Assembly (NCBI GenBank): GCA_937923325.1
Contig: CAKZUQ010000011.1
Location: 1 to 64,000 of the forward strand
Direction of reading: 5' to 3'
DNA from: an uncultured Bacteriovoracaceae bacterium
Lineage (GTDB): Bacteria > Bdellovibrionota > Bacteriovoracia > Bacteriovoracales > Bacteriovoracaceae
DNA length: 64,000 nt
This document shows positions 17,734 to 26,306 of the stretch, piece by piece. Every line of letters starts with the position of its first letter. Position 1 is the first letter of the stretch. The position numbers and the translations under genes are program-made. The notes beneath the pieces were generated by a model. It was not told the DNA's origin and did no database searches. It saw only the letters and a list, made by a program, of their open reading frames with translations.

Positions 17734-18537
17734 ATGTTAAATAAAGAAATATCAAAATTTTATCTTCCTAAGGGGCCAGTAAAGGCTATCCTTTCAATAC
17801 CTCATTCAGGTGAAGACTTTCCATCTGAATTTAAAGGTTACCTAACTCAAGATATTAGAGCGCTACAAGAAGATGTAGACTACAAGGTTCACGAGCTTGT
17901 TAACATAGAAGAACTGAATAATAGTGGAGTTGCAGTTTTAGTATCATCCATTCACAGAACTTGTATTGACCTAAATAGATCTGAAGACCTAGCAGTCATT
18001 GCATGGAAAAAAAATTCTAAAGGTATACAACTTGAAATAAAAGAAATGAATTCTGAGTTTAAGGAAAAATTACTAGATAAATATCATAAACCATACTTTT
18101 ATCAACTAAAGTCTACTATAGAGACTCTTTTAGAAACACAACTTAAACCTGTTGTAATAGACCTGCACTCAATGCCAAGTCGTCCAACTGAATACCACTT
18201 AAAGGTTACCCCTAATCAGCCGCGAATAAGACCACACTTTTGTGTATCAGACATTGAAGGCCTATCTTGCAGCAAAGAATTTATTGAGAGTATGGAGAAC
18301 GAACTTAAAAGTTTCACTCCTGAAGTAACTCAGAATATTCCTTACTATGGTGGGCACATAACTAGATGGCTAAACAAAGAATTCCCAGAAATTGAAAATA
18401 TCCAAATTGAAATAAGTAGAGATATTTATATGAATGAAACTGACAAGACTCTAATAAAGGAAAAGGTTGATAATTTAAAACCTAAGCTTACGCAAGCTCT
18501 CATAAATCAGTTTAACAAATTTATAATAGAAAAATAA
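17734..18537 (+). CDS. N-formylglutamate amidohydrolase family protein
   Basis: Member of the N-formylglutamate amidohydrolase (FGase/HutG2-like) superfamily, zinc hydrolases that remove formyl from N-formyl-Glu at the end of histidine breakdown or cleave related amides. The hallmarks are ILSIPHSGEDFP (19-30), the acidic VDYKVHEL region, IDLNR near residue 86, VVIDLHSMPSRP near 144-155, YYGGHITR and a final IQIEISRDIYM. No hut genes are nearby, so histidine catabolism is not implied. AAAGGAAC precedes the ATG. The family call is firm, the substrate is not. Confidence 0.85.
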   Translation: MLNKEISKFYLPKGPVKAILSIPHSGEDFPSEFKGYLTQDIRALQEDVDYKVHELVNIEELNNSGVAVLVSSIHRTCIDLNRSEDLAVIAWKKNSKGIQLEIKEMNSEFKEKLLDKYHKPYFYQLKSTIETLLETQLKPVVIDLHSMPSRPTEYHLKVTPNQPRIRPHFCVSDIEGLSCSKEFIESMENELKSFTPEVTQNIPYYGGHITRWLNKEFPEIENIQIEISRDIYMNETDKTLIKEKVDNLKPKLTQALINQFNKFIIEK

Positions 18538-18546
18538 AGACAAATC

Positions 18547-19770
18547 TTAATCTATAATCATTCTAGTTTTTTTGGATTCGACGGCCTCTCTAACTTCTCT
18601 TTTCTTTCTCTCGAAGATAGTTTCTTCTTCAATCTCTGGCTCTAAGCTAATACGTTCTAATCTCTTTTTAAATTCTTTAGTATTTTTTAAAGACTCGATT
18701 TCCATCATAGCCTTCAGTTGAGTTTTAGATTTTAAATTCAATCCTTTAACCTGCCTTGTTAGATTTGTTTTTCCATATCTAGAGAAACTGTATTCTACTA
18801 AAGGTTGTAATTGCTTTTGATTAGATGTCCCTCTTTCAAGATAAGAAATAAGCTCTTTCATCAAAGATTCATTACCTTGATCATGACTCCAAGATGAAAT
18901 AAGATACAACATACCAAGGTGGTCTGTTTTCTCTTGATAACTTAAGTTTTTAAACTCTTGATATATAATTCTAGATAAATACTCAGAGCCTCCACGAAAC
19001 TTAACTCCATGTAAAAGCCTCGATCGTAACTTTTGTGATTCATCATCCTTAATTTTAGACACCAATAGATATGAATAAATAAATCCTCTAGATTTCGTTA
19101 GCACTAACTCAGATTTATAATCTTTATTTTTACTAATTAATTCTATTACGGCAGAATTACTTCCTTTGATTAATGAATAACTTTTAATATTCTTAGGAAC
19201 TACTCTAGATCTAAGCTCCAATAGATATAAATTATAAAGCATTTCATCAAAAGGAATGTTCCAAGCACTAATATTTTTTGAAAATAAGTCTTTCCAAAGC
19301 TCGGAATCTTTTTTCTGATTGAGAACCTCTTTGGCAAGAGGTAATTTGAAAATTTTTTGATTATTTATCACACTCGGCATAGAAGAATTTTTGTTGAAAT
19401 ATATTTTAAGTAGCTCTTTTCCACTAGTACCGTAAACAACCAGCCCTAAATTATTAATCTTTGCCTTCTTATTATATCTAATATCTACAGTAACATTATA
19501 AAAAGGGTTTTTAACTGGTAATGGAACAACAACATCCATAAAATGGAACTGCGACCAAAGATCTTCGTTACTGGCCTCTGGCTCAACAAGAGAGATACTT
19601 TTTGCTGGAACCAATAAAGATTCTCTATAGTTTCGAACTCGAAACCAGTCTGAATCATAATCGGCTTTCAGCATTCGACTATAAATATAAAACGGGTAGG
19701 CGGCAGCAGCTGATGCTAAAATCAGAACAAAAGACGCTATAAATATTAAAAATAAAATAACTTTTTTCAT
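18547..19770 (-). CDS. Membrane-anchored periplasmic protein of unknown function
   Basis: A 407-residue protein with one N-terminal hydrophobic helix (about residues 3-30), which may act as a signal anchor because it lacks a clear cleavage site and has no lipobox. The mature part has a mixed beta/alpha first half and a helical, strongly charged last 80 residues with many Lys/Glu (EIEEETIFERKKREVREAV). No family recognised. The gene stands alone, divergent from a lipoprotein gene and convergent with the FGase homologue. Confidence 0.6.
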   Translation of the reverse strand: MKKVILFLIFIASFVLILASAAAAYPFYIYSRMLKADYDSDWFRVRNYRESLLVPAKSISLVEPEASNEDLWSQFHFMDVVVPLPVKNPFYNVTVDIRYNKKAKINNLGLVVYGTSGKELLKIYFNKNSSMPSVINNQKIFKLPLAKEVLNQKKDSELWKDLFSKNISAWNIPFDEMLYNLYLLELRSRVVPKNIKSYSLIKGSNSAVIELISKNKDYKSELVLTKSRGFIYSYLLVSKIKDDESQKLRSRLLHGVKFRGGSEYLSRIIYQEFKNLSYQEKTDHLGMLYLISSWSHDQGNESLMKELISYLERGTSNQKQLQPLVEYSFSRYGKTNLTRQVKGLNLKSKTQLKAMMEIESLKNTKEFKKRLERISLEPEIEEETIFERKKREVREAVESKKTRMIID

Positions 19771-19882
19771 AAAACAACTATATATTTCAATATCTTAGCA
19801 CTGATATAAAAAAAATTATATATTTAATTTTTTCCAATTTTTACCGATAAATTTATAGAGAAAATAAGTTTAGGAATTAAAC

Positions 19883-20614
19883 ATGAAAAATAACATACTT
19901 TTTTTAGCGGCTATCACGATCTTTATTTCCTGCAACGCCACGAGCCCGCAAAATTCGATTGAAGATCTAAACTCATCAAGTGCAACTATTAATACTATTC
20001 CTATAGATAACCAAGATAATAATGTACCAGTTTTAACTGACGATAGCTCCAATGTCACAGCACCAGGTTATGAACATTGCTCTAATACCACACCATTTAA
20101 TGGTCAAAGTATTGGAATGTTTGGTTTATGTAGACATTCTTCAGATGAGAGAAAATTTAGAGTCAAGTTTGCTAATGGTTCAACAAGTGGAACATGCTTT
20201 GTACCTACACACAGACTCAATAATGGTACTTCATTTAAGCTTGGGATCGCAGAGTGTGTGCACAATCAAGCAGGTTTTTCATATTATATGACTCTTAACA
20301 AAGAAACAGTTGCACCAACCTTTACAAATACTAGAAGTGAACCTATTAACTCAGTAATGGTATTGAGTGCAAATGCAGTTAACGCTTATATGGGATGTAT
20401 GAATGCAAAAGAATCATATCTTTTATCAGCAAGACAAATACTTGGTAATAATAGATCTCCTGCCTGTTGCTATCAGGCAGTTAATTCGCCAACAGGCCTA
20501 AGATGTCTTCAAACAAATCCTAATTGTGAACAAGCTGCTAATAGTCATGCAAGTACAGTATGTAGTGATTTCGTACAAAACTATTCAAGACAATATAAAC
20601 AGGTAATTTTTTAA
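19883..20614 (+). CDS. Cys-rich lipoprotein of unknown function
   Basis: Short signal peptide with lipobox IFISC (Cys17), then a Ser/Asn-rich linker of about 40 residues and a globular domain with roughly ten cysteines, including adjacent CC near residue 197. The domain holds short beta-like segments (GMFGLCRHSSDERKFRVKFANG) and a C-terminal helix. The many paired cysteines suggest a disulphide-bonded surface or periplasmic protein. It is probably lineage-specific. Confidence 0.65.
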   Translation: MKNNILFLAAITIFISCNATSPQNSIEDLNSSSATINTIPIDNQDNNVPVLTDDSSNVTAPGYEHCSNTTPFNGQSIGMFGLCRHSSDERKFRVKFANGSTSGTCFVPTHRLNNGTSFKLGIAECVHNQAGFSYYMTLNKETVAPTFTNTRSEPINSVMVLSANAVNAYMGCMNAKESYLLSARQILGNNRSPACCYQAVNSPTGLRCLQTNPNCEQAANSHASTVCSDFVQNYSRQYKQVIF

Positions 20615-20615
20615 C

Positions 20616-21485
20616 TTAATTTTTAAGTCTACCAGTTTCACTTTCACCTATAGCATAGAACTTATAAAGGTCTTTATCTATAGATGGAAAACTTATAACT
20701 GGTAAAAGAGCTAATTTAGTAGATCCTTCATCTGTAATTTCTAATTTTTGGCAAGTAACGACATAATAAAAGTCTTTTCTAAACTTTTGAAAAGATTTAA
20801 TATAGTTAACTAACTCATCTCCAGCCTCATCTTCAAAGTTAAAAATAGAATCTGGATCCTCTAGAGTCAAAGTTAAATAATCATCATATACAGAGAATGT
20901 TTCAAAAGGTATATCTGCATCCTTTCTTCTTTCTAGAAGTAGCGCTAACTGTTCAGATTTTTTCTGCTCTAAATCTTCAAGTGCCTCATCTGGAATCTTA
21001 ACACTTTCAAGTTTATTATTAATTTCATCATGGTTCTGTTCCCTACTAAAAAAGTCTTCATACTTACTAACTAACTTTTTATCTTTCGTTATTAATTTAC
21101 TATAAATAAAAGAAGCTTTTTTATCGTAGTGAGAACAAATTATTAAAAAATAAACATTAAGCTCTGAAAAGAACTTTATATGCAGAAAATAAGATGAGTC
21201 AATTTCGCTGATATATTCAATTTCGTTATCTGGCTCATTAGTAAGACTAGATAGGAGGTCATTGTCATTATAATACCCTGTATAGTCATCAAACTCATCT
21301 ATGTTCAATTCATTCTTAAATTTAATTTCAAGATTTGAAAAGAAACTAAGTAAAGGTTTATAGTGTTCCATAATGCAAATTTCACTACAAAAACCTCTTG
21401 TATGAGACTCTTCTACAAACAATAGATTATCAATTTTAGCAACTTCTTCATTACAATTTGTACAAAAATATGGAATTTTATTCAA
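20616..21485 (-). CDS. Protein with N-terminal Cys4 zinc finger
   Basis: A 289-residue acidic cytoplasmic protein. The N-terminus holds CTNC (8-11) and FCSEIC (32-37), spaced like a treble-clef or FCS/TRASH-type zinc finger, followed by MEHY. The rest is Asp/Glu-rich without a known domain. A helical middle (about 165-190) is LEQKKSEQLALLLERRK-like. No enzyme motif is visible. The stop is 1 bp from the convergent lipoprotein gene. Confidence 0.6.
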   Translation of the reverse strand: MNKIPYFCTNCNEEVAKIDNLLFVEESHTRGFCSEICIMEHYKPLLSFFSNLEIKFKNELNIDEFDDYTGYYNDNDLLSSLTNEPDNEIEYISEIDSSYFLHIKFFSELNVYFLIICSHYDKKASFIYSKLITKDKKLVSKYEDFFSREQNHDEINNKLESVKIPDEALEDLEQKKSEQLALLLERRKDADIPFETFSVYDDYLTLTLEDPDSIFNFEDEAGDELVNYIKSFQKFRKDFYYVVTCQKLEITDEGSTKLALLPVISFPSIDKDLYKFYAIGESETGRLKN

Positions 21486-21615
21486 CCTTCACCTCTTTAT
21501 AAGTACTTATATTAAACCAAAGATGGCTTAGTCCCAATTAAAGGAAAAAAGCTCCCAATCGCTATAAATCTTAAATTATTATAAAATTAATATCAGAAAT
21601 CTCATGGAGAGAACC

Positions 21616-21912
21616 TTGAATAAAATAAATACAAAACATGAAATTGAAAATTACTTAACTATGGCCCAAAATGGACATCTACCACTTTTTTTTAAAGAAT
21701 GGATTAGTGCACCAAAATCAAAAAATATTTCATATATCAATGCAACAAGAAATGTAAAAAGTGTCTTTAAAGATTTATCAAGACATAGAACACTTTCAAA
21801 AATGCAGACTGCAATCATATCTATGGAAGCAAATAAAAGGAATGAATTTATGTATTCATTTTTTAAGATGGTAGAACACAAGAATCTAAAAGAGACAACT
21901 TTACTCCAATAA
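21616..21912 (+). CDS. Small basic protein of unknown function
   Basis: About 98 residues, basic and helical, with no signal peptide. The start was set at TTG 21616 because GGAGA (21606-21610) sits five bases before it. An in-frame ATG at 21604 has no ribosome site and would add four residues. The stop codon overlaps the next ATG by one base, so this gene begins a tightly coupled three-gene unit whose last member is the coiled-coil/Hsp20-like protein. No family recognised. Confidence 0.6.
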   Translation: MNKINTKHEIENYLTMAQNGHLPLFFKEWISAPKSKNISYINATRNVKSVFKDLSRHRTLSKMQTAIISMEANKRNEFMYSFFKMVEHKNLKETTLLQ

Positions 21913-22178
21913 TGAAGTATTATACTTTAATCCTATTGATATCGAGTACTCTATTCGCAGAATATAGAGCATATCAATATGCATTAAAGGATGAAAATAC
22001 AGGCTCAGCGAGTAAAATAATAACTTCCACCTTGAATCCACGCGCATATCTATCATATAATGGAATCGAAGGGCTCAGTGTTGATCTAATGAGAACGTGG
22101 ATATGTCCAGGCTACACAGGAAGAAAAAAACAAATTTGTAAGAGTCCCTACGAAAAGATGAGAAACAAGGAACTATAG
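21912..22178 (+). CDS. Small exported protein in coiled-coil operon
   Basis: An 88-residue protein with a short signal sequence (about 1-16, ending near LFAEY). The mature 70 residues include two cysteines (about 68 and 77). The ATG overlaps the preceding stop by one base, and its own stop is directly followed by the TTG of the next gene. The C-terminal RNKEL stretch also encodes the AAGGA ribosome site used by that gene. Function unknown. Confidence 0.6.
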   Translation: MKYYTLILLISSTLFAEYRAYQYALKDENTGSASKIITSTLNPRAYLSYNGIEGLSVDLMRTWICPGYTGRKKQICKSPYEKMRNKEL

Positions 22179-23342
22179 TTGAACTCTATTTCTAGTGAAC
22201 ATTCAAAGATACACCAAAAGAAGTTAAAAAATCTGATTTCTGAACAAAAGAATGAGATCGAGAAACTTAAAATCAATCACAATAAAAACAAAAACATAAT
22301 TAGAAATGAAAATGACAAAGATATTGTATCGTTAAAATTAAACAATCAAGAAAAAAGAATCAATGAAATAAAAAAGCACGAAGATATACTTCAAGAGCTT
22401 CAAAAAAACTTAGAAAAGGTTAAAGAACAAACGAGTAAAGAGTTAAGTCTGACGAAAGATACACACGAAAACAGACTTAGTGATGAAAAGAGAATATTCT
22501 CTCAAGATCTGTTAAATTTAAAATCGAAAAATGCACTACTAGCTCAAGAGGCTGAGCAGATTGCTAATAGTGACCTTAAAAGAATTAAAAAAAATCTTGA
22601 GCAAGACAAAGCTGATCTCACAAGATCTAACCTAGAAGACATATCTCAACAAAAAGCAAACGCAACATCAAAAAAACGTTTAACTCAAAATGAGTTTCTG
22701 AGGCAACAAACACAGGAAACTAACAAATATAATAAAAAATTAAATAAACTGAAAACAGAAAACAAGAAAATCTTAAATTCCAGTCGAGAAAAACTCACGT
22801 CACAGCTACTAAAACAAGAACAAACTCAAAAAGACGCCCTCGAGCTTTTAAAAAGAAACAATGATCTACAAACAATTTCGGAACATAAAATTTTCGAAAA
22901 ATCTTATCAGACTAACATAAAGCGAAATGAATCCGAACTTCAGAGCATGCTTTCAAAAAAAGAAGTTCTATTAAACGAATTAGAAACTAAATTAAAAAAT
23001 AGATCCGAGCTAGTCTTGAATAGAAAAGACGATAGCTTTTATACAATGGGAAAAATTGATTTTTCAGTATCTGAATTAAATAATAATAAAGGCTACGAAG
23101 TTAAAATTAAGATAAATGAAGAAGAAGCTCAAAATATAGATTTTAAAGCAGAGAAAAGAGAGCTAAGGCTCTCACTTCAAAGATCTCACAAATTCAAGAC
23201 TCAAGAGGATGGAAGAAAGGACTCAATAAGTAAAATCGAAACATACATGAGTAAAGTTCCTGTAGAGCATATCATTGATCCTAAAAAAGTAACAAAATCT
23301 TATTCAAATGGAGTTCTTTCATTTAAAATTGGACTGGCCTAA
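22179..23342 (+). CDS. Long coiled-coil protein with C-terminal Hsp20-like domain
   Basis: About residues 5-285 are an almost unbroken charged coiled coil rich in Lys, Glu, Asn and Gln (for example KNLEKVKEQTSKELSLTKD). The last 100 residues look like an alpha-crystallin domain: GYEVKIKINEEEAQNIDFKA corresponds to the early strands of Hsp20, then RELRLSL, and a closing KSYSNGVLSFKIG matching the NGVL-x-I ending of small heat-shock proteins. There is no signal peptide, so the protein is cytoplasmic. The start is TTG with AAGGA seven bases before. It is translated as the third gene of a coupled operon, and its stop overlaps the convergent acylphosphatase by 4 bp. Confidence 0.75.
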   Translation: MNSISSEHSKIHQKKLKNLISEQKNEIEKLKINHNKNKNIIRNENDKDIVSLKLNNQEKRINEIKKHEDILQELQKNLEKVKEQTSKELSLTKDTHENRLSDEKRIFSQDLLNLKSKNALLAQEAEQIANSDLKRIKKNLEQDKADLTRSNLEDISQQKANATSKKRLTQNEFLRQQTQETNKYNKKLNKLKTENKKILNSSREKLTSQLLKQEQTQKDALELLKRNNDLQTISEHKIFEKSYQTNIKRNESELQSMLSKKEVLLNELETKLKNRSELVLNRKDDSFYTMGKIDFSVSELNNNKGYEVKIKINEEEAQNIDFKAEKRELRLSLQRSHKFKTQEDGRKDSISKIETYMSKVPVEHIIDPKKVTKSYSNGVLSFKIGLA

Positions 23343-23620
23343 TAAGTTACACTAAAAACATCATAAGTTATTTTATGTATTTCGTGGAAGACTTCTTCAA
23401 CATCACGAATTTTACTTTTCAAACTTCCATCTACAGCGATTCGACGTAAATCTTTTAAAGATTCAATATCTCCTTGACCAAGTATTTCGACAGTCCCATT
23501 AGGTTTATTTAGAATATAGCCATAAACAGTCACTTGTTCAGCTTCTATTTTATCTAGAACTGCGTACCTATAACCGACGCCTTGAACTTTTCCATGTATA
23601 GTAAGTTTCATTTCTAACAT
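23339..23620 (-). CDS. acyP: Acylphosphatase
   Basis: Small enzyme that hydrolyses acyl-phosphates such as acetyl phosphate or acylated protein residues. The core reads MKLTIHGKVQGVGYRYAV, with the phosphate-binding Arg in GVGYR, followed by YILNKPNGTVEILGQG containing the catalytic Asn. The start was chosen at ATG 23620 because AAAAAGGAAAAA precedes it. A longer frame from 23641 has no ribosome site. At about 93 residues it is the usual size. It is monocistronic, convergent with the coiled-coil gene. Confidence 0.93.
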   Translation of the reverse strand: MLEMKLTIHGKVQGVGYRYAVLDKIEAEQVTVYGYILNKPNGTVEILGQGDIESLKDLRRIAVDGSLKSKIRDVEEVFHEIHKITYDVFSVTY

Positions 23621-23677
23621 TTTTTTCCTTTTTATATACAAATTATCAAATTTATAAAGTAAAATGTCTATGCATAT

Positions 23678-24733
23678 ATGAAAAGACCATTTCTAGTTAA
23701 CTTTCTCGCTATTAAAAACTCTATAGATATAGCTATAAAAGCTTATATCTCAGATGATTTTAATCAAACACCTAAGAATATCCAAATTCCATTTAAAAGC
23801 ATTGCTTTAATAAAAAAGAAGTCCTATCGAATGAAGTTAATAGCAATTGACGAAAAAAATAATATTATTCTTCAAAAGCAATACGAGACAGATCATTACG
23901 GGACTTTAGAAGTGAAGATGCCTCTTAGTTCTCAGCTAGAAAAAATTAAGGCATTCCATATCTACGAAACTTCTAGTGAAGAAGGTATAAGCTTTCTTTT
24001 AGGAACGTTTTATGTCTTGCATGTTCAAGAAGATAATAAAATTGTAATAAGTGATTTCGATAAAACAATTTGTGACACAAAATTTTCGTCACTTAAAGAC
24101 ATATATAATTCCTTAAATAGCCCTCTGGAAGAATTTCCACCAATAAAAGAAACAATTGATTATATTAAAACTCTTATGAAGAATAACTATGAAGCGTTTA
24201 TCTTAAGCGCATCACCTCACTTTTATGAGCAAGCGATTACTGACTGGCTATACAAAAATGAAATCAACACATCAAGTGTATTCCTAAAGGACTATAGAGA
24301 CTTCTTCAGCATCTCAAAAAGTATACTCAGTATTAAGGATGTTAAAAAACAGGGTTTTTATAAATTAAATCAACTTGTAAAAATACTATCCATGACCGGA
24401 ATTCCTAAAGAAATCATTCTCATAGGTGATGGTTTTGAAGCTGATGTTTTAATTTACTTAACTCTCTACTCTATTCTTGTAGACAAAGAAGATCCTTGGA
24501 TGGTTTGGAATACTTTAAAGAACAATAAAGTTTTCAGATTAACTCATAGACAGCATTCACTTTTTTTATCCAAGCTGTATTCACTTGCAGAACAGTCAAA
24601 GAAATTAGATATATTTATATTTTCAATTAGAATTAGATGTAACCAAGAAATTTATGACAAAGCACATCAAAAACGTTACAACATTCCATTTATAGATAAA
24701 AATCTTCACTTAATAGACTTTTATGTTAGTTAA
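23678..24733 (+). CDS. App1-like HAD phosphatase
   Basis: HAD-superfamily phosphatase resembling the DUF2183/App1 family, whose yeast namesake dephosphorylates phosphatidate. The N-terminal 120 residues form a beta-rich domain. The HAD core then shows DFDKT (126-130, nucleophile Asp126 and acid/base Asp128), ILSASPHFY (175-183), the conserved Lys region KKQGFYKL (223-230), and GDGFEAD (250-256). There is no signal peptide. The last 11 bp overlap the next gene, an Ntn-hydrolase of the ceramidase/penicillin-acylase group, so the pair is probably co-translated. The substrate could be a lipid phosphate or other organic phosphate. Confidence 0.75.
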   Translation: MKRPFLVNFLAIKNSIDIAIKAYISDDFNQTPKNIQIPFKSIALIKKKSYRMKLIAIDEKNNIILQKQYETDHYGTLEVKMPLSSQLEKIKAFHIYETSSEEGISFLLGTFYVLHVQEDNKIVISDFDKTICDTKFSSLKDIYNSLNSPLEEFPPIKETIDYIKTLMKNNYEAFILSASPHFYEQAITDWLYKNEINTSSVFLKDYRDFFSISKSILSIKDVKKQGFYKLNQLVKILSMTGIPKEIILIGDGFEADVLIYLTLYSILVDKEDPWMVWNTLKNNKVFRLTHRQHSLFLSKLYSLAEQSKKLDIFIFSIRIRCNQEIYDKAHQKRYNIPFIDKNLHLIDFYVS

Positions 24734-26306
24734 ATTCCAAAAAAAAATTGAAAGTAATAAAGACTTCATAAATCTTGGAAAAATAGATAAAGATGATTTT
24801 AGACATTTAAATGAGAACTACTCTAAAATCGCAGTTGACAACCCAATATTTAAAATGGCACTTGATAGTATAACAAAGTGGCAACAGAAGAAAATCAAAA
24901 AGATTGAAAGTTGTCGTCCAATGATTCAAGCATACGCACAAGGTTTAGGAGTAGCAGAGGATGATGTATATTCTTCAATGCTGGTCCCAGAAATCATAGC
25001 AAGCTTTAATAAGTGGCTACCAAATCTCTTAGGCTTGGTTCCTGGTTGCTCAAGTTTATTCACCCAAGACTCCACAAACAATGGTATCATTCACACAAGA
25101 CTTCTAGACTATATGGCCGGAGCTGAACTCATCCAAACAGAAAGAGCTTTACATATATCCAATAAAAATCAAAATGACATTTTTGGATTTAGCTTTGCTG
25201 GTCACCCAATCGCTTCCACAAGTGCAATCAATTCAAACGGCCTCACTATGGCAATACACTACAAACATGGAAGCTTCTTTAACATTGAAGGGTCTTCAAT
25301 ATTTGAAATCTGTTATGAACTTTTACTAGAATGTAGCACTATAGATGAGGTAAAACGACGAATCAAAAGATATTCAAGTATAGCTCACTGGGGGATTTAT
25401 TTAAGTGACAGAACAAATACGATCGCGAGTATAGATATCAGAGGGAATGAAATAAACTTTGAGTCATATCGAATGAAAGATTATAAGTTCTTATATTTTA
25501 ATAATCAAAAAATGAATATTGACAATAAAACTAGCGTTCTCCAACCATATGGACATGATTTTCAGTGTTCAATGAGACGTAAGACATTAAAGAAAAACAT
25601 AAATATTTTCAACATCGACAATAAAGAAGAAGCTCTAAAATGCTTAACTTATATTGAGAGTTCACAAAACAAAAAATCATGGAGTCTCGCTCCATTAACA
25701 GTAGCAACAGCACAAGCCTACTCTTTTAATAATAAAGACCTTAGCTCTATTTTTATAAAAGGTGATATACCCAAATTTTTTTCTAGAAAAAAGGTATTCT
25801 CATCTAATGTATTCGAATCAATTTTTGATGAGAAAAGCTCGAACGAACAATCATTAAATAAATTTGAAATAGCATATGCAAATCTTTCAAAGGCTCAGTA
25901 TTCTATTGACATCAAAAATTTTGAAAAAGCATATTTCCACATTCAAATGGCCATCGCTGGTTTCAAAGGCACAAGTGAGGAATATATTGCAAAATTTTAT
26001 TTTTACGTACTAGAGTATATAACAAACTCAGACTCTGAAGATCTTTATTATATTTTAAAAAATTTCAAAAGAATTAATTCCCATCTTCCCATATATCTAA
26101 GAGATCATTGTTACTTATTCCAATTTAGAATTTTAAAGCTGCTTTCAGAACCTTATAAATTTGAAGACTTTAATTCTAAGATCAATACTAAGAATTTAAA
26201 AACAATTTTAGAAAAAGAGCATAAGCTAAATAATTTTTCTCTCAAGATGCTAAAAAAGTTGATTTATCTAAAGATAGAAATTTCAGATATCATTTACGCT
26301 TATTAA
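24723..26306 (+). CDS. Ntn-hydrolase of the C45 / acid-ceramidase-like group
   Basis: Predicted self-processing amidohydrolase. A roughly 108-residue N-terminal propeptide precedes GCSSLFTQDS, where Cys109 should become the free N-terminal nucleophile after cleavage. It is followed by IHTRLLDYM with the family Arg126 and Asp129. AINSNGLTMAIHY and HWGIYLSDR match later beta-strands of penicillin acylase, NAAA and acid ceramidase relatives. The C-terminal 170 residues are helical, TPR-like (KAYFHIQMAIAGFKG), and not part of the catalytic domain. It starts 11 bp inside the App1-like gene. No signal peptide is evident. It is possibly a lipid-amide or N-acyl-amino-acid hydrolase. The family is clear, the substrate is not. 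Confidence 0.78.
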   Translation: MLVKFQKKIESNKDFINLGKIDKDDFRHLNENYSKIAVDNPIFKMALDSITKWQQKKIKKIESCRPMIQAYAQGLGVAEDDVYSSMLVPEIIASFNKWLPNLLGLVPGCSSLFTQDSTNNGIIHTRLLDYMAGAELIQTERALHISNKNQNDIFGFSFAGHPIASTSAINSNGLTMAIHYKHGSFFNIEGSSIFEICYELLLECSTIDEVKRRIKRYSSIAHWGIYLSDRTNTIASIDIRGNEINFESYRMKDYKFLYFNNQKMNIDNKTSVLQPYGHDFQCSMRRKTLKKNINIFNIDNKEEALKCLTYIESSQNKKSWSLAPLTVATAQAYSFNNKDLSSIFIKGDIPKFFSRKKVFSSNVFESIFDEKSSNEQSLNKFEIAYANLSKAQYSIDIKNFEKAYFHIQMAIAGFKGTSEEYIAKFYFYVLEYITNSDSEDLYYILKNFKRINSHLPIYLRDHCYLFQFRILKLLSEPYKFEDFNSKINTKNLKTILEKEHKLNNFSLKMLKKLIYLKIEISDIIYAY

